Shown here: piece after piece, positions 37,124-46,817 of the stretch
How positions within the stretch are numbered: position 1 is the stretch's first letter
Layout of the letters: every line of letters begins with the position of its first letter
Origin: an uncultured Rhodospirillales bacterium
GTDB taxonomy: Bacteria; Pseudomonadota; Alphaproteobacteria; Acetobacterales; Acetobacteraceae
Reading direction: 5' to 3'
DNA: 63,000 nucleotides
NCBI GenBank assembly: GCA_903835235.1
Contig: CAILMF010000018.1
Location: 1-63,000 of the forward strand
Translations under genes and position numbers: made by a program
Notes under the pieces: generated by a model
The model's database searches: none
Told to the model about the DNA's origin: nothing
What the model saw: only the letters and a program-made list of their open reading frames with translations

Positions 37124-38158
37124 ATGCGAAGCTTCCACGACCCGGGCAATGCCCAGCACGCCCCGCAATTCTTCCTGATCCGCGGCCAGGTGCGCGCGAA
37201 TTACGAAGTCCCCGCCCGGGCCGAGAGCCTGCTGGCCGGGCTGCACGCGCTGGGCCTGCCGCCAGAGCTGGCGCCGCCCGCCACCGCGGCGCAGTTGCAA
37301 ACCGTGCATGCGCCGGACTACCTGGCCTTCCTGGAAGCCATCGGCCCCGCCTGGGCGGCGCTGCCGAATGCGGGCGCCGAGGCCGTGGGCAATACCTTCC
37401 CGACCATCGACGCGCTGGCCAGCGGTGGCCGCCGCCCGGCCGGGGTGGTCGGCCAGGTCGGTTGGTACACCGCCGACGCCGCCTGCCCGATCGGCGCCCA
37501 TACCTGGGAAGCCAGCCTGGGCGCGGCGGGCGTGGCGCTGGCCGCCGCCGCCGAGGCCGCCGCCGGGCGCCAGGCCTATGCGCTGTGCCGCCCTCCGGGC
37601 CACCACACCTACGCCGCCCGCGCCGGCGGGCATTGCTACCTGAACAACGCGGCGCTTGCGGTGGAAGCCCTGCGCGCCGCCGGGGCGCGGAAAGTGGCGG
37701 TGCTGGATATCGACAGCCACCACGGCAACGGCACCCAGGGCATCTTCTGGAACCGGGCGGAGGTGCTGACCGTCTCGGTCCATGGCGACCCCGGCAGCTA
37801 CTACCCTTGGTTCACCGGCTATGCCGAGGAAACCGGCGGCGCCGGGGCCGAGGGCGCCAACCTGAACATTCCGCTGCCCTTCGGCAGCCCGGATGCCGCC
37901 TGGCTGGCCGCCGTGCAGCATGGCATCGCCGCGGTGCAGGCCTTCAAGGCGGAAGCCCTGGTGGTCTCGCTCGGCTTCGATGCCTCCGAGCATGAGCCGC
38001 TGAACGCGCTGAACGTCACCGCCGAGGGCTTCGCCCGGGCCGGCGCCCTGATCGGCGCGCTGAAGCTGCCCAGCGCCATCGTCCAGGAAGGTGGCTACAA
38101 CGTGGACCTGCTCGGCCCGCTGTTGCAACGCTTCCTCACCGGCTGGAGCGAGGCATGA
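37124..38158 (+). CDS. Acetylpolyamine amidohydrolase/histone deacetylase-like protein
   Basis: 344 residues of the arginase/deacetylase fold. Typical landmarks: MRSFHDPGNAQHAPQFFLIRGQ, CRPPGHHTYAARAGGHCYLNNAA, the zinc ligands in VLDIDSHHGNGTQGIFW and LGFDASEHEP, and the catalytic tyrosine loop QEGGYNVDLLG. The bacterial AphA group removes acetyl groups from polyamines. It precedes a membrane-dipeptidase-like gene (46 nt) on the same strand and is divergent from the deacylase operon, so this block collects hydrolases of amide bonds. Confidence 0.9.
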   Translation: MRSFHDPGNAQHAPQFFLIRGQVRANYEVPARAESLLAGLHALGLPPELAPPATAAQLQTVHAPDYLAFLEAIGPAWAALPNAGAEAVGNTFPTIDALASGGRRPAGVVGQVGWYTADAACPIGAHTWEASLGAAGVALAAAAEAAAGRQAYALCRPPGHHTYAARAGGHCYLNNAALAVEALRAAGARKVAVLDIDSHHGNGTQGIFWNRAEVLTVSVHGDPGSYYPWFTGYAEETGGAGAEGANLNIPLPFGSPDAAWLAAVQHGIAAVQAFKAEALVVSLGFDASEHEPLNALNVTAEGFARAGALIGALKLPSAIVQEGGYNVDLLGPLLQRFLTGWSEA

Positions 38159-38204
38159 GCGCCGCCGCTTCACGCCGCTGGCCCTACAACGGGGGGAGGC
38201 ACGC

Positions 38205-39194
38205 ATGAGCGACCTGCCGACGCTCGACACCCATATCGACATCCGCTGGCCCAACCCGCCGGACCCCGTGGCGGAAACCGCCATGCGGGTGGACTTCCCG
38301 AAGATGCAGAAGGGTGGCCTGCGCGCCGCCGTCTTCATCGCCTACCTGCCCCAGGGCAAGCGCGACGCCGAAGGCCACGCCGCCGCCGCCGAGCGCGCGG
38401 ACGCCATGCTGGCGCATATCCGCGGCCGTGCGGATGGCAAGGCGCGCCGCTTCTGCGCCACCGCCGCCGAGCTTGAGGCGCTGTACGAGACGGATGCCTT
38501 GGGGGTGCTCTCCGCGGTGGAGAACGGCTACGCCATGGGCCGCGACCTCTCGGCCCCCGCGCGCTGGAAGGCCCAGGGCGCCTGCTACCTGACCCTGACC
38601 CATAACGGCCACAACGAGATCGCCGACGCCGCCATCCCCCGCCCGGAACTTGGCGACGCCGAGAGCGAGCATGGCGGCCTCTCCGCCTTCGGCCGCCAGG
38701 CCATCGGCGCGCTGAACCAGGCCGGGGTGATGGTGGATGTCAGCCATGTCGCCAAGCCCGGCATGATGCAGGCGGCGGAACTCTCGCACAGCCCCGTCGT
38801 CGCCACCCATGCCTGCTGCCGCGCGCTGTGCGACCACCCGCGCAACCTGGATGACGAACAGCTGGACATGCTGAAGCAGACCGGCGGGCTGATCCAGATC
38901 ACCGCCATGATGTCCTTCCTGAACAAGACCCCGCCGAATGGCCGCTACCACGGCTCGGTGGAGGACATGGCCCGCCATGTCGAATACGCCGTCGCCCGCA
39001 TCGGGCTGGAGCATGTCGGGCTGAGCTCCGACTTCGATGGCGGTGGCGGCGTGCAGGGCTGGAAGGACGCCAGCGAGACGCCCAACCTGACCCGGGCGCT
39101 GCGCGACCGCGGCTACGACGAAGCGGCGCTGCGCCTGCTGTGGAGCGGCAATTTCCTCCGGGTTTGGCGCGCGGCGGAGGCCGTGGCCGGCTGA
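38205..39194 (+). CDS. M19-family dipeptidase (membrane/renal dipeptidase type)
   Basis: 329 residues. LDTHIDIRW gives the first metal ligands (H-x-D), then AVENGYAMG (bridging Glu), VDVSHVAKPGMM (His), VATHACCRALCDHPRNL (His) and HVGLSSDFDGGGG (Asp), all in M19 order. GGGGGGAGG precedes the ATG. No signal peptide is evident, so it is likely cytoplasmic. M19 enzymes cleave dipeptides, including D-residue and N-modified ones, which fits the neighbouring amidohydrolases. Confidence 0.92.
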   Translation: MSDLPTLDTHIDIRWPNPPDPVAETAMRVDFPKMQKGGLRAAVFIAYLPQGKRDAEGHAAAAERADAMLAHIRGRADGKARRFCATAAELEALYETDALGVLSAVENGYAMGRDLSAPARWKAQGACYLTLTHNGHNEIADAAIPRPELGDAESEHGGLSAFGRQAIGALNQAGVMVDVSHVAKPGMMQAAELSHSPVVATHACCRALCDHPRNLDDEQLDMLKQTGGLIQITAMMSFLNKTPPNGRYHGSVEDMARHVEYAVARIGLEHVGLSSDFDGGGGVQGWKDASETPNLTRALRDRGYDEAALRLLWSGNFLRVWRAAEAVAG

Positions 39195-39303
39195 CACCAG
39201 GCGCCTGCCCAAACCACGCGCAGGCACCGCCCGGCGCGGCGGCAGGTGGCGCCGCAATGGCCCAGCCGGCCCCACCTTTACCGCTGCATCGCCCGGGGCT
39301 TCC

Positions 39304-39412
39304 GCGCTAGGGTCAGTCAGGCGCAGACAGAAGCGCCTGACAGACTCTAGCGCCTTGTTTTGTCGTGTGATTCACGTCTCCGGCGATTCCGCCTGCGACG
39401 ATCACACTCTAG
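39304..39412 (-). repeat. Dispersed intergenic repeat, copy 2, with a 9-bp-stem hairpin
   Basis: About 108 bp. The part at 39371-39410 is the near-exact inverse of the repeat at 27.7 kb. The other half contains a perfect hairpin, GTCAGGCGC (39316-39324) / GCGCCTGAC (39333-39341), whose sequence recurs, inverted, at 54.75-54.79 kb. It fills the gap between the dipeptidase gene and the oligopeptide-binding protein gene. Confidence 0.82.
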
Positions 39413-39438
39413 CCTGACTGCGTCCGGAGACCCGCCGC

Positions 39439-41013
39439 ATGCTGACCCGCCGCCATCTTCTCGCCGCCGCCGGCACCGCCCTGGCCGCCCCCGCCGCCCA
39501 GGCCCAGCGCGCCCAGGTGCTGCGCTTCGTGCCGCATGCCAACCTGACCAGCCTGGACCCGGTCTGGACCACCGCCTGGATCACCCGCTACCACGGCTAT
39601 GCGGTGTACGACACGCTGTACAGCATCGGCGCCGACCTGGTGCCGAAGCCGCAGATGTGCGCCGGCCACCGGGTGGAGGATGACGGCCGCCGCTGGGTCT
39701 TCACCCTGCGCGACGGCCTGCGCTTCCACGACGACACGCCCGTGCTGGCGCGGGACTGCGTCGCCAGCATCAGGCGCTGGGCGCGGCGGGACAGCTTCGG
39801 CTCAACCATGATGCAATCGGTCGCCGAGATCGCGGCGCTGGACGACCGCCGCTTTGAAATCCGGCTGACAAAGCCCTTCCCGCTGCTGATCGACGCCATG
39901 GCCAAGCTGGCGCCGGTCTTCGTCATGCCGGAACGCCTGGCCAATACGGACCCCTTCACCGCCATCACGGATGCCACCGGCTCCGGCCCCTTCCGCTTCA
40001 GGCGCGACGAATGGGTGCCCGGCTCGCGCTCGGTCTATGAGAAATTCGCCGGCTACCAGCCGCGCCAGGAAGCGCCGGACCTGCTCGGCGGCGGCAAGCA
40101 GGTGCATGTCGACCGCTTCGAATGGCACATCATGCCAGACCCCGGCACCGCCGCCGCGGCGCTGCAATCCGGCGAGGTGGATTGGTGGGAGAATCCGCCC
40201 AACGACCTGCTGCCGCCGCTCAAGCGCAACCGCAACGTTGTCATCCAGGAACTGGACCCCTTCGGCTACGTCACGGTGCTGCGGCCGAACCACCTGCACC
40301 CGCCCTTCGACAACCCGGCGCTGCGCCGCGCGATCTGGCCGGCGCTGTCGCAAACCGACCTGATGACCGCGGTGAACGGCACCGACAACAGCACCTGGAC
40401 CGACCGGATGGGCTTCTTCACCCCCGGCACACCGCTGGCCAGCGATGCCGGCATGCAGCACATCACCACGCCCCGCAGCATCGAGGCCGGGCGCCGGCTG
40501 GTGGCTGCCAGCGGCTACAAGGGCGAAAAGATCGTGCTGCTGATGGCCAGCGACAATCCGGCGCAGCTGGCCACCGGCGCTGTCATCTACGACATGCTGC
40601 AGAAGCTGGGCCTGAATGCCGAGCTGATCTCCACCGACTGGGGCACCGTGGTGCAGCGCCGCGCCAGCCGGGAGCCGCTGGAGAAGGGCGGCTGGAGCCT
40701 GTTCATGTCCAACATCACCGGCGCCGACACGCTGAACCCCGCCAGCAACCATGTGCTGCGCAGTTCCGGCTTGGAAGGCACCTGGTTCGGCTGGCCGCGC
40801 AGCGACAAGCTGGAAGCCCTGCGCACCGCCTGGTTCGAGGCACCCGACCTGGCCACCCAGCAGCGCCTGTGCCGCGAAACCCAGCTGCAGGCCTTCGAGG
40901 ACACGCCGTACTGGCCGCTGGGCCACTACCGCCAACCCGCCGCCTTCCGCCGCGACCTGGCCGGCCTGAACCGCGCGCCGGTGCCGCTGGCCTGGGGCGT
41001 CCGCCGCAGCTGA
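39439..41013 (+). CDS. Periplasmic binding protein of a dipeptide/oligopeptide-type ABC transporter
   Basis: 524 residues of SBP family 5. Tat-like signal (MLTRRHLLAAAGTALAAPAAQAQ), then LRFVPHANLTSLDPVWTT, GRRWVFTLRDGLRFHDDTPVLARD and DATGSGPFRFRRDEWVPGSR. The interior shows MPDPGTAAAALQSGEVDWWE, typical of the cluster C fold. GGAGA precedes the ATG. No permease or ATPase is adjacent; the nearest compatible transporter is the dppBCDF-like operon at 46.8-50.7 kb on the other strand, which has no binding protein. The pairing is an inference. Confidence 0.92.
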   Translation: MLTRRHLLAAAGTALAAPAAQAQRAQVLRFVPHANLTSLDPVWTTAWITRYHGYAVYDTLYSIGADLVPKPQMCAGHRVEDDGRRWVFTLRDGLRFHDDTPVLARDCVASIRRWARRDSFGSTMMQSVAEIAALDDRRFEIRLTKPFPLLIDAMAKLAPVFVMPERLANTDPFTAITDATGSGPFRFRRDEWVPGSRSVYEKFAGYQPRQEAPDLLGGGKQVHVDRFEWHIMPDPGTAAAALQSGEVDWWENPPNDLLPPLKRNRNVVIQELDPFGYVTVLRPNHLHPPFDNPALRRAIWPALSQTDLMTAVNGTDNSTWTDRMGFFTPGTPLASDAGMQHITTPRSIEAGRRLVAASGYKGEKIVLLMASDNPAQLATGAVIYDMLQKLGLNAELISTDWGTVVQRRASREPLEKGGWSLFMSNITGADTLNPASNHVLRSSGLEGTWFGWPRSDKLEALRTAWFEAPDLATQQRLCRETQLQAFEDTPYWPLGHYRQPAAFRRDLAGLNRAPVPLAWGVRRS

Positions 41014-41043
41014 TCGCGCTGGCGATTCCTTATATATAGGACT

Positions 41044-41071
41044 ATGGTCCTGACATCATCGCCAGGACCAT
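41044..41071 (+). terminator. Hairpin after the binding-protein gene
   Basis: ATGGTCCTG (41044-41052) pairs perfectly with CAGGACCAT (41063-41071), loop 10 nt, 31 nt after the stop codon. It follows an AT-rich stretch (ttatatatag) that is rare in this genome and may carry a promoter for yifB. There is no U-run, so termination is uncertain. Confidence 0.4.
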
Positions 41072-41073
41072 CC

Positions 41074-41113
41074 ATTTGTCCGAAACCGGCGGGCCGGGGA
41101 TTTGTCCGAAACC
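41074..41113 (+). repeat. Two copies of the 14-18-nt imuB motif upstream of yifB
   Basis: ATTTGTCCGAAACC occurs at 41074-41087 and, as the full GGGGATTTGTCCGAAACC, at 41096-41113. The 18-mer is identical to the one in each 93-bp unit of imuB, more than 36 kb away. It lies in the 157-nt gap before yifB, just ahead of the start. It may be a protein-binding site or a mobile short repeat. Confidence 0.8.
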
Positions 41114-41170
41114 GACCGCCATAAGCAATGGTTGCCGCAACGCCTGCTTGCCGCCAGGGTTGCCCTGCCC

Positions 41171-42730
41171 ATGACCCTCGCCCGAATCGCCACCTTTGCA
41201 TTCGCCGGCATCGAAGCCGTCCCGGTGGAAGTGCAGGTACAGATCAGCTCCGGCCTGCCGGCCTTCTTGATGGTCGGCCTGCCGGACAAGGCCGTTGCCG
41301 AAAGCCGCGAGCGGGTGCGCGCGGCGCTGTCGGGGCTTGGCCTGTCACTGCCGCCCAAGCGGGTGCTGGTCAACCTGGCGCCGGCCGATATCACCAAGGA
41401 AGGCAGCCACTTCGACCTGCCCATCGCGCTGGCGGTGCTGGCGGCGATGGACCTGCTGCCGCGGGAGGACCTGGCGCAATTCGCAGCACTCGGCGAACTC
41501 TCGCTGGATGGCTCCATCAAGCCGGTCGCGGGCGTGCTGCCGGCGGCGCTCGGGGCTTCCGCCCTGGGGCTGGGCCTGATCTGCCCGGCCGCGCAGGGCA
41601 GCGAGGCCGCCTGGGCCGGCGCAATCGAGGTGCTGGCCGCGCCCGACATATTGGCGCTGCTGAACCATTTTCGGGGTACCCAGGTGCTGGCGCCGCCGAG
41701 CCCGCCGCCGGTCGGCCGCCACCCCTCCTTCGGGCCGGACCTGCTGGACGTGAAGGGCCAGGAAAGCGCCCGCCGCGCGCTGGAAGTAGCCGCGGCCGGC
41801 GGCCACAACCTGCTGATGATCGGCCCGCCCGGCGCCGGGAAATCCATGCTCGCGGCCCGGCTGCCCGGGCTGCTGCCGGACCTGACCCCGCGCGAGGCGC
41901 TGGAGGTCAGCATGGTGCATTCGCTGGCCGGGCTGCTGCAGGACGGCAACCTGGTGGTCCGCCCGCCCTTCCGGGAACCGCATCACTCCGCCAGCCAGGC
42001 GGCACTGGCCGGGGGCGGCGCCCGGGCCAAGCCGGGCGAGATCAGCCTGGCGCATCACGGCGTGCTGTTTTTGGATGAATGGCCGGAGTTTCCGCGCTCC
42101 GCCCTGGAAGCCCTGCGCCAGCCGATGGAAACCGGGCGCAGCACCGTCAGCCGCGCCAACCACCACTACACCTATCCAGCCCGCTTCCAATGCGTGGCGG
42201 CGATGAACCCCTGCCGCTGCGGCTACCTGGGCGACGCCCCGCGCGAATGCGGCCGTGCCCCCCGCTGCGGGGAGGACTACCAGGCCAAGTTGAGCGGCCC
42301 GCTGCTGGACCGCATGGACCTGACCATAGAAGTGCTGCCGGTGCCGCCGGCGGAACTCAGCCGCGCCCCGGCCGGGGAGCCGACCGCGGAGGTGGCCGCC
42401 CGCGTGCAGCTCGCGCGGCAGCGCCAGCGCGACCGCTATGGCGAGGATGGCCCGCGCTGCAATGCCGAAGCCGATGGCGCCGTGCTGGAAACCACGGTGC
42501 AGGCCGAACCGGCGGCGCGGGAGCTGCTGGAACTGGCCGCCACGCGCCTCGGCCTCTCGCCCCGCGGCTTCATCCGCACGCTGCGGGTGGCCCGCACCAT
42601 CGCCGACCTGGCGGGGGCGGAGACGGTCAAGCGCGCCCATATCGCGGAGGCGCTGGCCTTCCGCCGCCGCCCACCCGGCGGCCCGCGCCCCAACGCCAAT
42701 ACCGGCAGCCTGGCCAGCGACCGTGCCTGA
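41171..42730 (+). CDS. YifB/ComM-family Mg-chelatase-like AAA+ ATPase
   Basis: 519 residues from ATG 41171; a longer frame would translate the upstream repeat. The N-terminal Lon-protease-like domain ([41 protein letters not shown]) is followed by the AAA+ module: [21 protein letters not shown] (Walker A), [17 protein letters not shown] (Walker B), and the zinc-like [19 protein letters not shown] stretch, ending with the Mg-chelatase C domain ([22 protein letters not shown]). ComM acts as a helicase in branch migration during natural transformation. The next gene begins 10 nt later. Confidence 0.92.
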   Translation: MTLARIATFAFAGIEAVPVEVQVQISSGLPAFLMVGLPDKAVAESRERVRAALSGLGLSLPPKRVLVNLAPADITKEGSHFDLPIALAVLAAMDLLPREDLAQFAALGELSLDGSIKPVAGVLPAALGASALGLGLICPAAQGSEAAWAGAIEVLAAPDILALLNHFRGTQVLAPPSPPPVGRHPSFGPDLLDVKGQESARRALEVAAAGGHNLLMIGPPGAGKSMLAARLPGLLPDLTPREALEVSMVHSLAGLLQDGNLVVRPPFREPHHSASQAALAGGGARAKPGEISLAHHGVLFLDEWPEFPRSALEALRQPMETGRSTVSRANHHYTYPARFQCVAAMNPCRCGYLGDAPRECGRAPRCGEDYQAKLSGPLLDRMDLTIEVLPVPPAELSRAPAGEPTAEVAARVQLARQRQRDRYGEDGPRCNAEADGAVLETTVQAEPAARELLELAATRLGLSPRGFIRTLRVARTIADLAGAETVKRAHIAEALAFRRRPPGGPRPNANTGSLASDRA

Positions 42731-42740
42731 GGCGCGCGGC

Positions 42741-44507
42741 GTGACCCGCTGGCTGCTGGCGCTGCTGCTGCTGGCGCTGCCCGCGGCGGCGCAGCAACGG
42801 CTGGATGCCGGCGAGGCGCGAACGGCTCACCCCCAGGCGACGGCCCAGGCGACGGCCCAGGCGACGGCCCAGGCGCCGGCCTCGCCGCGGGGCGCGCGAA
42901 AAATGGTCGCCGCCGCGCACCCCCTGGCGGCCGAGGCCGGGCGCCACATCCTGCGGGAAGGCGGCAGCGCCGTGGATGCCGCCATCGCGGTGCAGGCGGT
43001 GCTGAGCCTGGTGGAGCCGCAGTCCAGCGGCATCGGTGGCGGCGCGTTGCTGCTGCACTGGGACGCGGCGGCGCATCGGGTCAGCGCCTGGGACGGCCGC
43101 GAAACCGCCCCGGCCGCCGCCACGCCGGACCTGTTCCTGCGGGATGGCCGGCCGCTGGCCTTCCACGCGGCGGCGGTAGGTGGCCGCGCGGTCGGCGTGC
43201 CCGGCGTGATGCGGATGCTGGAAGCGGCGCATCGCGCCCATGGCCGGCTGCCCTGGGCGGCGCTGTTGGCCCCGGCCATCGCACTGGCCGAGCAGGGCTT
43301 TCCGGTCAGCGCCCGGCTGGCGCGGCAGATCGCCGCCGACCAGGCCAGGCTGGCGACCGACCCCGCCGCCCGCGCGCTGTTCTTCACCGCCGAGGGCGGC
43401 CCGCTGCCGCCCGGCGCCACGCTGCGCAACCCGGCCCTGGCGGCCACGCTGCGCGCCCTGGCAACCCGCGGCGCCGATGCGCTGCACGAGGGCGAGATCG
43501 CCACGGCCATCGCCGCCGCGGTGCAGACCCACCCCACCAACCCCGGCGGCATGACCATCGCCGACCTGGCCGGCTACCGGCCGCGGCAGCGGGATGCGGT
43601 GTGCACACCCTACCGGGTGTACGTGGTCTGCGGCTTCCCGCCGCCGTCTTCCGGTGGCGCCACGGTGGCGATGACGCTGGCGCTGCTGGCGCCGCATGAT
43701 ATCCCGGCGCTGGCGCCCGAGAGCCTGCAGGCCGCGCACTGGATCGGCCAGGCCGGGCGCCTCGCCTTTGCCGACCGCAACCGCTGGCTCGCCGATGCCG
43801 ACTTTGTCCCGGTGCCGCTGGCCGGGCTGCTGGCGCCGGACTACCTGGCCGCCCGCGCCCGGCTGCTGCGCGCCGACCAGGCCCTGGCCGCCCCGGCCCC
43901 GGGCGAGCCGCCGGACGCGCCGCCCGCCCTGGCCAGCCAGCCGCCGCAGCGGGAGGGCGGGACCAGCCACATGAGCATCGTGGATGCCGCGGGCAATGCG
44001 GTGGCGATGACCACCACGGTGGAGGATGTGTTCGGCGCCCGGCTGATGGTCGGCGGCTTCCTGCTGAACAACCAGCTGACCGATTTTTCCTTCCTGCCGG
44101 AGATCGAGGGCCGGCCGGTGGCGAACCGGGTGCAGCCGGGCAAGCGGCCGCGCTCCAGCATGTCGCCGACCCTGGTGTTTTCCCGCGACGGCCGGCTGGA
44201 AGCGGTGCTGGGCAGCGCCGGCGGCGGGCGCATCATCGGCCATGTGACCCAGGCGCTGCTGGCGCTGCTGGACTGGGGGCTGACGCCGCAGCAGGCCGCC
44301 GACCTGCCGCATGTGGCCGCGCTGGACAACAGGGTGGAACTGGAAGCCGGCACCCCGGCAGCCGCCCTGGCCCCGGCGCTGCGCGACCGCGGCTTTCCGG
44401 TGGAGGTACGGCCGAATTTCTCGGGGTTGCAGATCATCCGCGTCACGCCGCAGGGGCTGCTGGGCGGCGCGGACCCGCGGCGGGAAGGCGTGGCGCTGGG
44501 GGATTGA
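42741..44507 (+). CDS. ggt: Gamma-glutamyltransferase
   Basis: 588-residue precursor of a periplasmic N-terminal-nucleophile enzyme that hydrolyses or transfers the gamma-glutamyl group of glutathione. The signal peptide [20 protein letters not shown] is followed by a linker with four 12-bp repeats ([16 protein letters not shown]). Family features: [37 protein letters not shown] and the autocleavage site before Thr408 in [14 protein letters not shown]. Start: GTG at 42741 with GAGG 8 nt upstream; a GTG at 42723 is possible. It is convergent with egtD (9 nt gap). Confidence 0.92.
   Translation: MTRWLLALLLLALPAAAQQRLDAGEARTAHPQATAQATAQATAQAPASPRGARKMVAAAHPLAAEAGRHILREGGSAVDAAIAVQAVLSLVEPQSSGIGGGALLLHWDAAAHRVSAWDGRETAPAAATPDLFLRDGRPLAFHAAAVGGRAVGVPGVMRMLEAAHRAHGRLPWAALLAPAIALAEQGFPVSARLARQIAADQARLATDPAARALFFTAEGGPLPPGATLRNPALAATLRALATRGADALHEGEIATAIAAAVQTHPTNPGGMTIADLAGYRPRQRDAVCTPYRVYVVCGFPPPSSGGATVAMTLALLAPHDIPALAPESLQAAHWIGQAGRLAFADRNRWLADADFVPVPLAGLLAPDYLAARARLLRADQALAAPAPGEPPDAPPALASQPPQREGGTSHMSIVDAAGNAVAMTTTVEDVFGARLMVGGFLLNNQLTDFSFLPEIEGRPVANRVQPGKRPRSSMSPTLVFSRDGRLEAVLGSAGGGRIIGHVTQALLALLDWGLTPQQAADLPHVAALDNRVELEAGTPAAALAPALRDRGFPVEVRPNFSGLQIIRVTPQGLLGGADPRREGVALGD
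42834..42881 (+). repeat. 12-bp tandem repeat in ggt
   Basis: Unit caggcgacggcc occurs three times exactly and a fourth time with changes, encoding QATA x3 plus QAPA in the linker between signal peptide and catalytic domain. The length is a multiple of 3, so copy-number changes would not shift the frame. It is a candidate variable-number repeat. Confidence 0.85.
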
Positions 44508-44516
44508 AGCCTGCGC

Positions 44517-45455
44517 TCAGGCCGCTTCCAGCAGCCACACGGAAAACAGCCCGGCCGGGTCGGTCCACATCGCCAGGTCGCGCCAGCCGCCGGCCTCGGC
44601 CAACTCGCGCAGTCGCTCCGGCCGATACTTGTGGCTGTTCTCGGTGTGGATGCTCTCGCCCTCGGCGAAGCTGATTTGTTGGCCGCCCAACCGCACCACC
44701 TGCTCGCGGCGCGAGACCAGGTGCATCTCCACCCGTTCCAGCGCCGGGTTCCAGCGGGCTTCGTGGCGGAAGCCATCCGGCAGAAAATCGGCGCCGGCCT
44801 CGCGGTTCAGCCGCGCCAGCAGGTTCAGGTTGAAGGCGGCGGTGACGCCCTGCGCGTCGTCATAGGCGGCTTCCAGCACCACCGGGGACTTCACCAGGTC
44901 GGCGCCCAGCACCATGCGGGCACCATGGCCCAGCACGTCCCGCGCCCGGCGCAGGAAGCCCACCGCTTCATCCGGGGTAAAGTTGCCGATGGTGCTGCCC
45001 GGGAAGAAGCCCAGGCGCGGGCCGTCCGGCAGTTCGGCCGGCAGCGGGAAAAGCTGGGTGAAGTCGGCCACCACCGGCAGCACGGCCAGGCCGGGTTGCT
45101 CGGCCGCCACCCGGGCGGCGGCGGCCTCCAGCCATTCGGCGGCGATGTCCACCGGCACATAGGCGCTGGGCCGCTCCAGCGCCGAGAGCAGCACCGAGAC
45201 CTTGCTGCCATCGCCCGAGCCGAATTCCACCACCGCCACCCCCGGCCCGCAGGCCGCGGCGATGGCCGCCGAGGCGCGCGGCAGGATCAGCATCTCGGTT
45301 CGGGTCGGGTAGTATTCCGGCAGCCGGGTGATGTCCTCGAACAGCCGGGCGCCCTCGGCATCATACAGCCATTTGCACGGCAGCGTCTTCGGGCTGGCGG
45401 TCAGTCCGGCCAGCGCATCAACCAGCAAGGGGGCGGCGATCGGGGCGTCCAACAT
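44517..45455 (-). CDS. egtD: EgtD, L-histidine N-alpha-methyltransferase
   Basis: 312 residues. Trimethylates histidine to hercynine for ergothioneine. EgtD-family landmarks: PKTLPCKWLYDAEGARLFEDITRLPEYYPTRTE at the N-terminus, the SAM motif VVEFGSGDGSKVSVLL, FFPGSTIGNFTPDEAVGFL and the C-terminal SIHTENSHKYRPERL (including the histidine-binding region). It starts directly after the egtB stop, with no gap, so the two are translated from one transcript. Confidence 0.95.
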   Translation of the reverse strand: MLDAPIAAPLLVDALAGLTASPKTLPCKWLYDAEGARLFEDITRLPEYYPTRTEMLILPRASAAIAAACGPGVAVVEFGSGDGSKVSVLLSALERPSAYVPVDIAAEWLEAAAARVAAEQPGLAVLPVVADFTQLFPLPAELPDGPRLGFFPGSTIGNFTPDEAVGFLRRARDVLGHGARMVLGADLVKSPVVLEAAYDDAQGVTAAFNLNLLARLNREAGADFLPDGFRHEARWNPALERVEMHLVSRREQVVRLGGQQISFAEGESIHTENSHKYRPERLRELAEAGGWRDLAMWTDPAGLFSVWLLEAA

Positions 45456-46658
45456 TCAAACATCCTCCGCCAGGCGCAGCCCGGTGAACTGCCAGCGTTT
45501 CTCGGGGCCGAAGAAGTTGCGGTAGCCCGGCCGTGCGTGGCCCGGCGGCGAGGCCTGGGAGCCGCCGCGCAGCACCATGACATTGATCATGAACTTGCCA
45601 TTGTATTCACCCACCGCCCCCGGCGCCGCGACGAAGCCGGGATAGGGCCGGTAGGCGCTGCCGCTCCATTGCCACGCGGTATCTGTGGCCTGTTGCACGC
45701 CTGGCAAGGCCAGGCCGGCGTCCAGCTCGGGTTCGGTCGGCAGCCGGCGGCCGGCCCAGCGGGCGAAGGCATCGGCCTCGTACCAGCTGATGTGCCGCAC
45801 CGGCGCCGCCGGGTCCGGGCCGCGCGGGCCGGCCAGGGTGAACTGCTCCCAGCCATCGGCGGTGCGGTCCCAGTACAGCGGCGCCTGCCAGCCCTCGGCC
45901 TCGCGCTGCGCCCAGCCGTCGCTCATCCACAGGGTGGGGGTGGTGTAGCCGCCATCGGCCATGAAGCCCTGCCATTCGGCATTGGTCACCAGCCGGTCCG
46001 CCAGCCGATGCGGCGCCAGCCAGTTGGTGTGAACCGGGGCCTCGTTGTCGAAGGCGAAGCCCTGGCCCTGATGGCCCATCTGCATCGCGCCTGCCGCACC
46101 GGCCAGCCAGCGCGGCTCGCCCACGGCATTGGCCGGTTCGCGCCAGCCCAAACTGTAGGCCGGGCGCAGCGGGTTCTCGGCCAGCAGGTGCAGAATGTCG
46201 GTCAGCAGCAATTCCTGGTGCTGTTCCTCGTGCTGCAGGCCCAACTCCACCAGGGCATCCAGCCCCTCCGGCGGGTCGGCCAGCAGGCGCTCCATCGCGG
46301 CGTCCACATGGGCGCGATAGGCGCCGACCTCATCGGAGGAGGGCCGCGTCAGCATGCCGCGTCGCGGCCGGGCGTGCCGCGGGCCGTGGCTGACGTAGTA
46401 GCTGTTGAACAGGTAGCCGTAGCGCGGGTGGAACTCCCGGTAGCCCGGCCAGTGCGGCACCAGCAAAAAAGTCTCGAAGAACCAGGTGGTGTGGGCGCGG
46501 TGCCACTTGGCCGGGCTGGCATCCGGCATGGACTGCACGCACTGGTCTTCCGGCGAAAGCGGCGCGGCCAGGGCTTCGGTGCGGGCGCGAACGGCGGCGA
46601 AGCGCGCAGCCAGGGAGCCTACGGCCTGGGCCGTGGCGGCGGGGGGCAGGCAGTCCAA
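45456..46658 (-). CDS. egtB: EgtB, ergothioneine sulfoxide synthase
   Basis: Non-haem iron enzyme that joins a thiol donor (gamma-glutamylcysteine or cysteine) to hercynine with O2. About 400 residues: N-terminal DinB-like domain with KWHRAHTTWFFETF and the iron-binding histidines in ELGLQHEEQHQELLL, and a C-terminal formylglycine-generating-like domain (VRHISWYEADAFARWAGRRLPTEPELDAG, VLRGGSQASPPGHARPGYRNFF). Start: TTG at 46658 has GGAG 7 nt upstream; a frame extending to 46745 has a poor N-terminus. EgtC and EgtE are not encoded nearby. EgtB is upstream of egtD. Confidence 0.93.
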   Translation of the reverse strand: MDCLPPAATAQAVGSLAARFAAVRARTEALAAPLSPEDQCVQSMPDASPAKWHRAHTTWFFETFLLVPHWPGYREFHPRYGYLFNSYYVSHGPRHARPRRGMLTRPSSDEVGAYRAHVDAAMERLLADPPEGLDALVELGLQHEEQHQELLLTDILHLLAENPLRPAYSLGWREPANAVGEPRWLAGAAGAMQMGHQGQGFAFDNEAPVHTNWLAPHRLADRLVTNAEWQGFMADGGYTTPTLWMSDGWAQREAEGWQAPLYWDRTADGWEQFTLAGPRGPDPAAPVRHISWYEADAFARWAGRRLPTEPELDAGLALPGVQQATDTAWQWSGSAYRPYPGFVAAPGAVGEYNGKFMINVMVLRGGSQASPPGHARPGYRNFFGPEKRWQFTGLRLAEDV

Positions 46659-46817
46659 GGGCCGTCTCCGTTCGGGTACCGGGTATGTCGGGCCAAACCC
46701 GCGCTGGTTACAAGCGCCGAGCCGCGCCGGTCGGTGCAACTTCATCCGGGGGCAACGCCAACCCCTGGCCCGGGTTCAGCCCGTGCGGATGGGCGTGGCT
46801 GGCCCGGCCGGGCGGGT

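Noticed and set aside
39439-41013. The oligopeptide-type binding protein as part of an operon with yifB and ggt
   Set aside because: A hairpin and an AT-rich, promoter-like gap of 157 nt separate it from yifB, and there is no functional link visible.
41102-41170. An upstream start for yifB at 41102
   Set aside because: The extra residues come from the repeated 18-nt motif and an unconserved stretch; the YifB family begins with [11 protein letters not shown] near ATG 41171.
42741-44507. Gamma-glutamyltransferase as a functional EgtC in ergothioneine synthesis
   Set aside because: It has a signal peptide and so acts in the periplasm, while EgtB and EgtD are cytoplasmic; kept only as a neighbourhood note.
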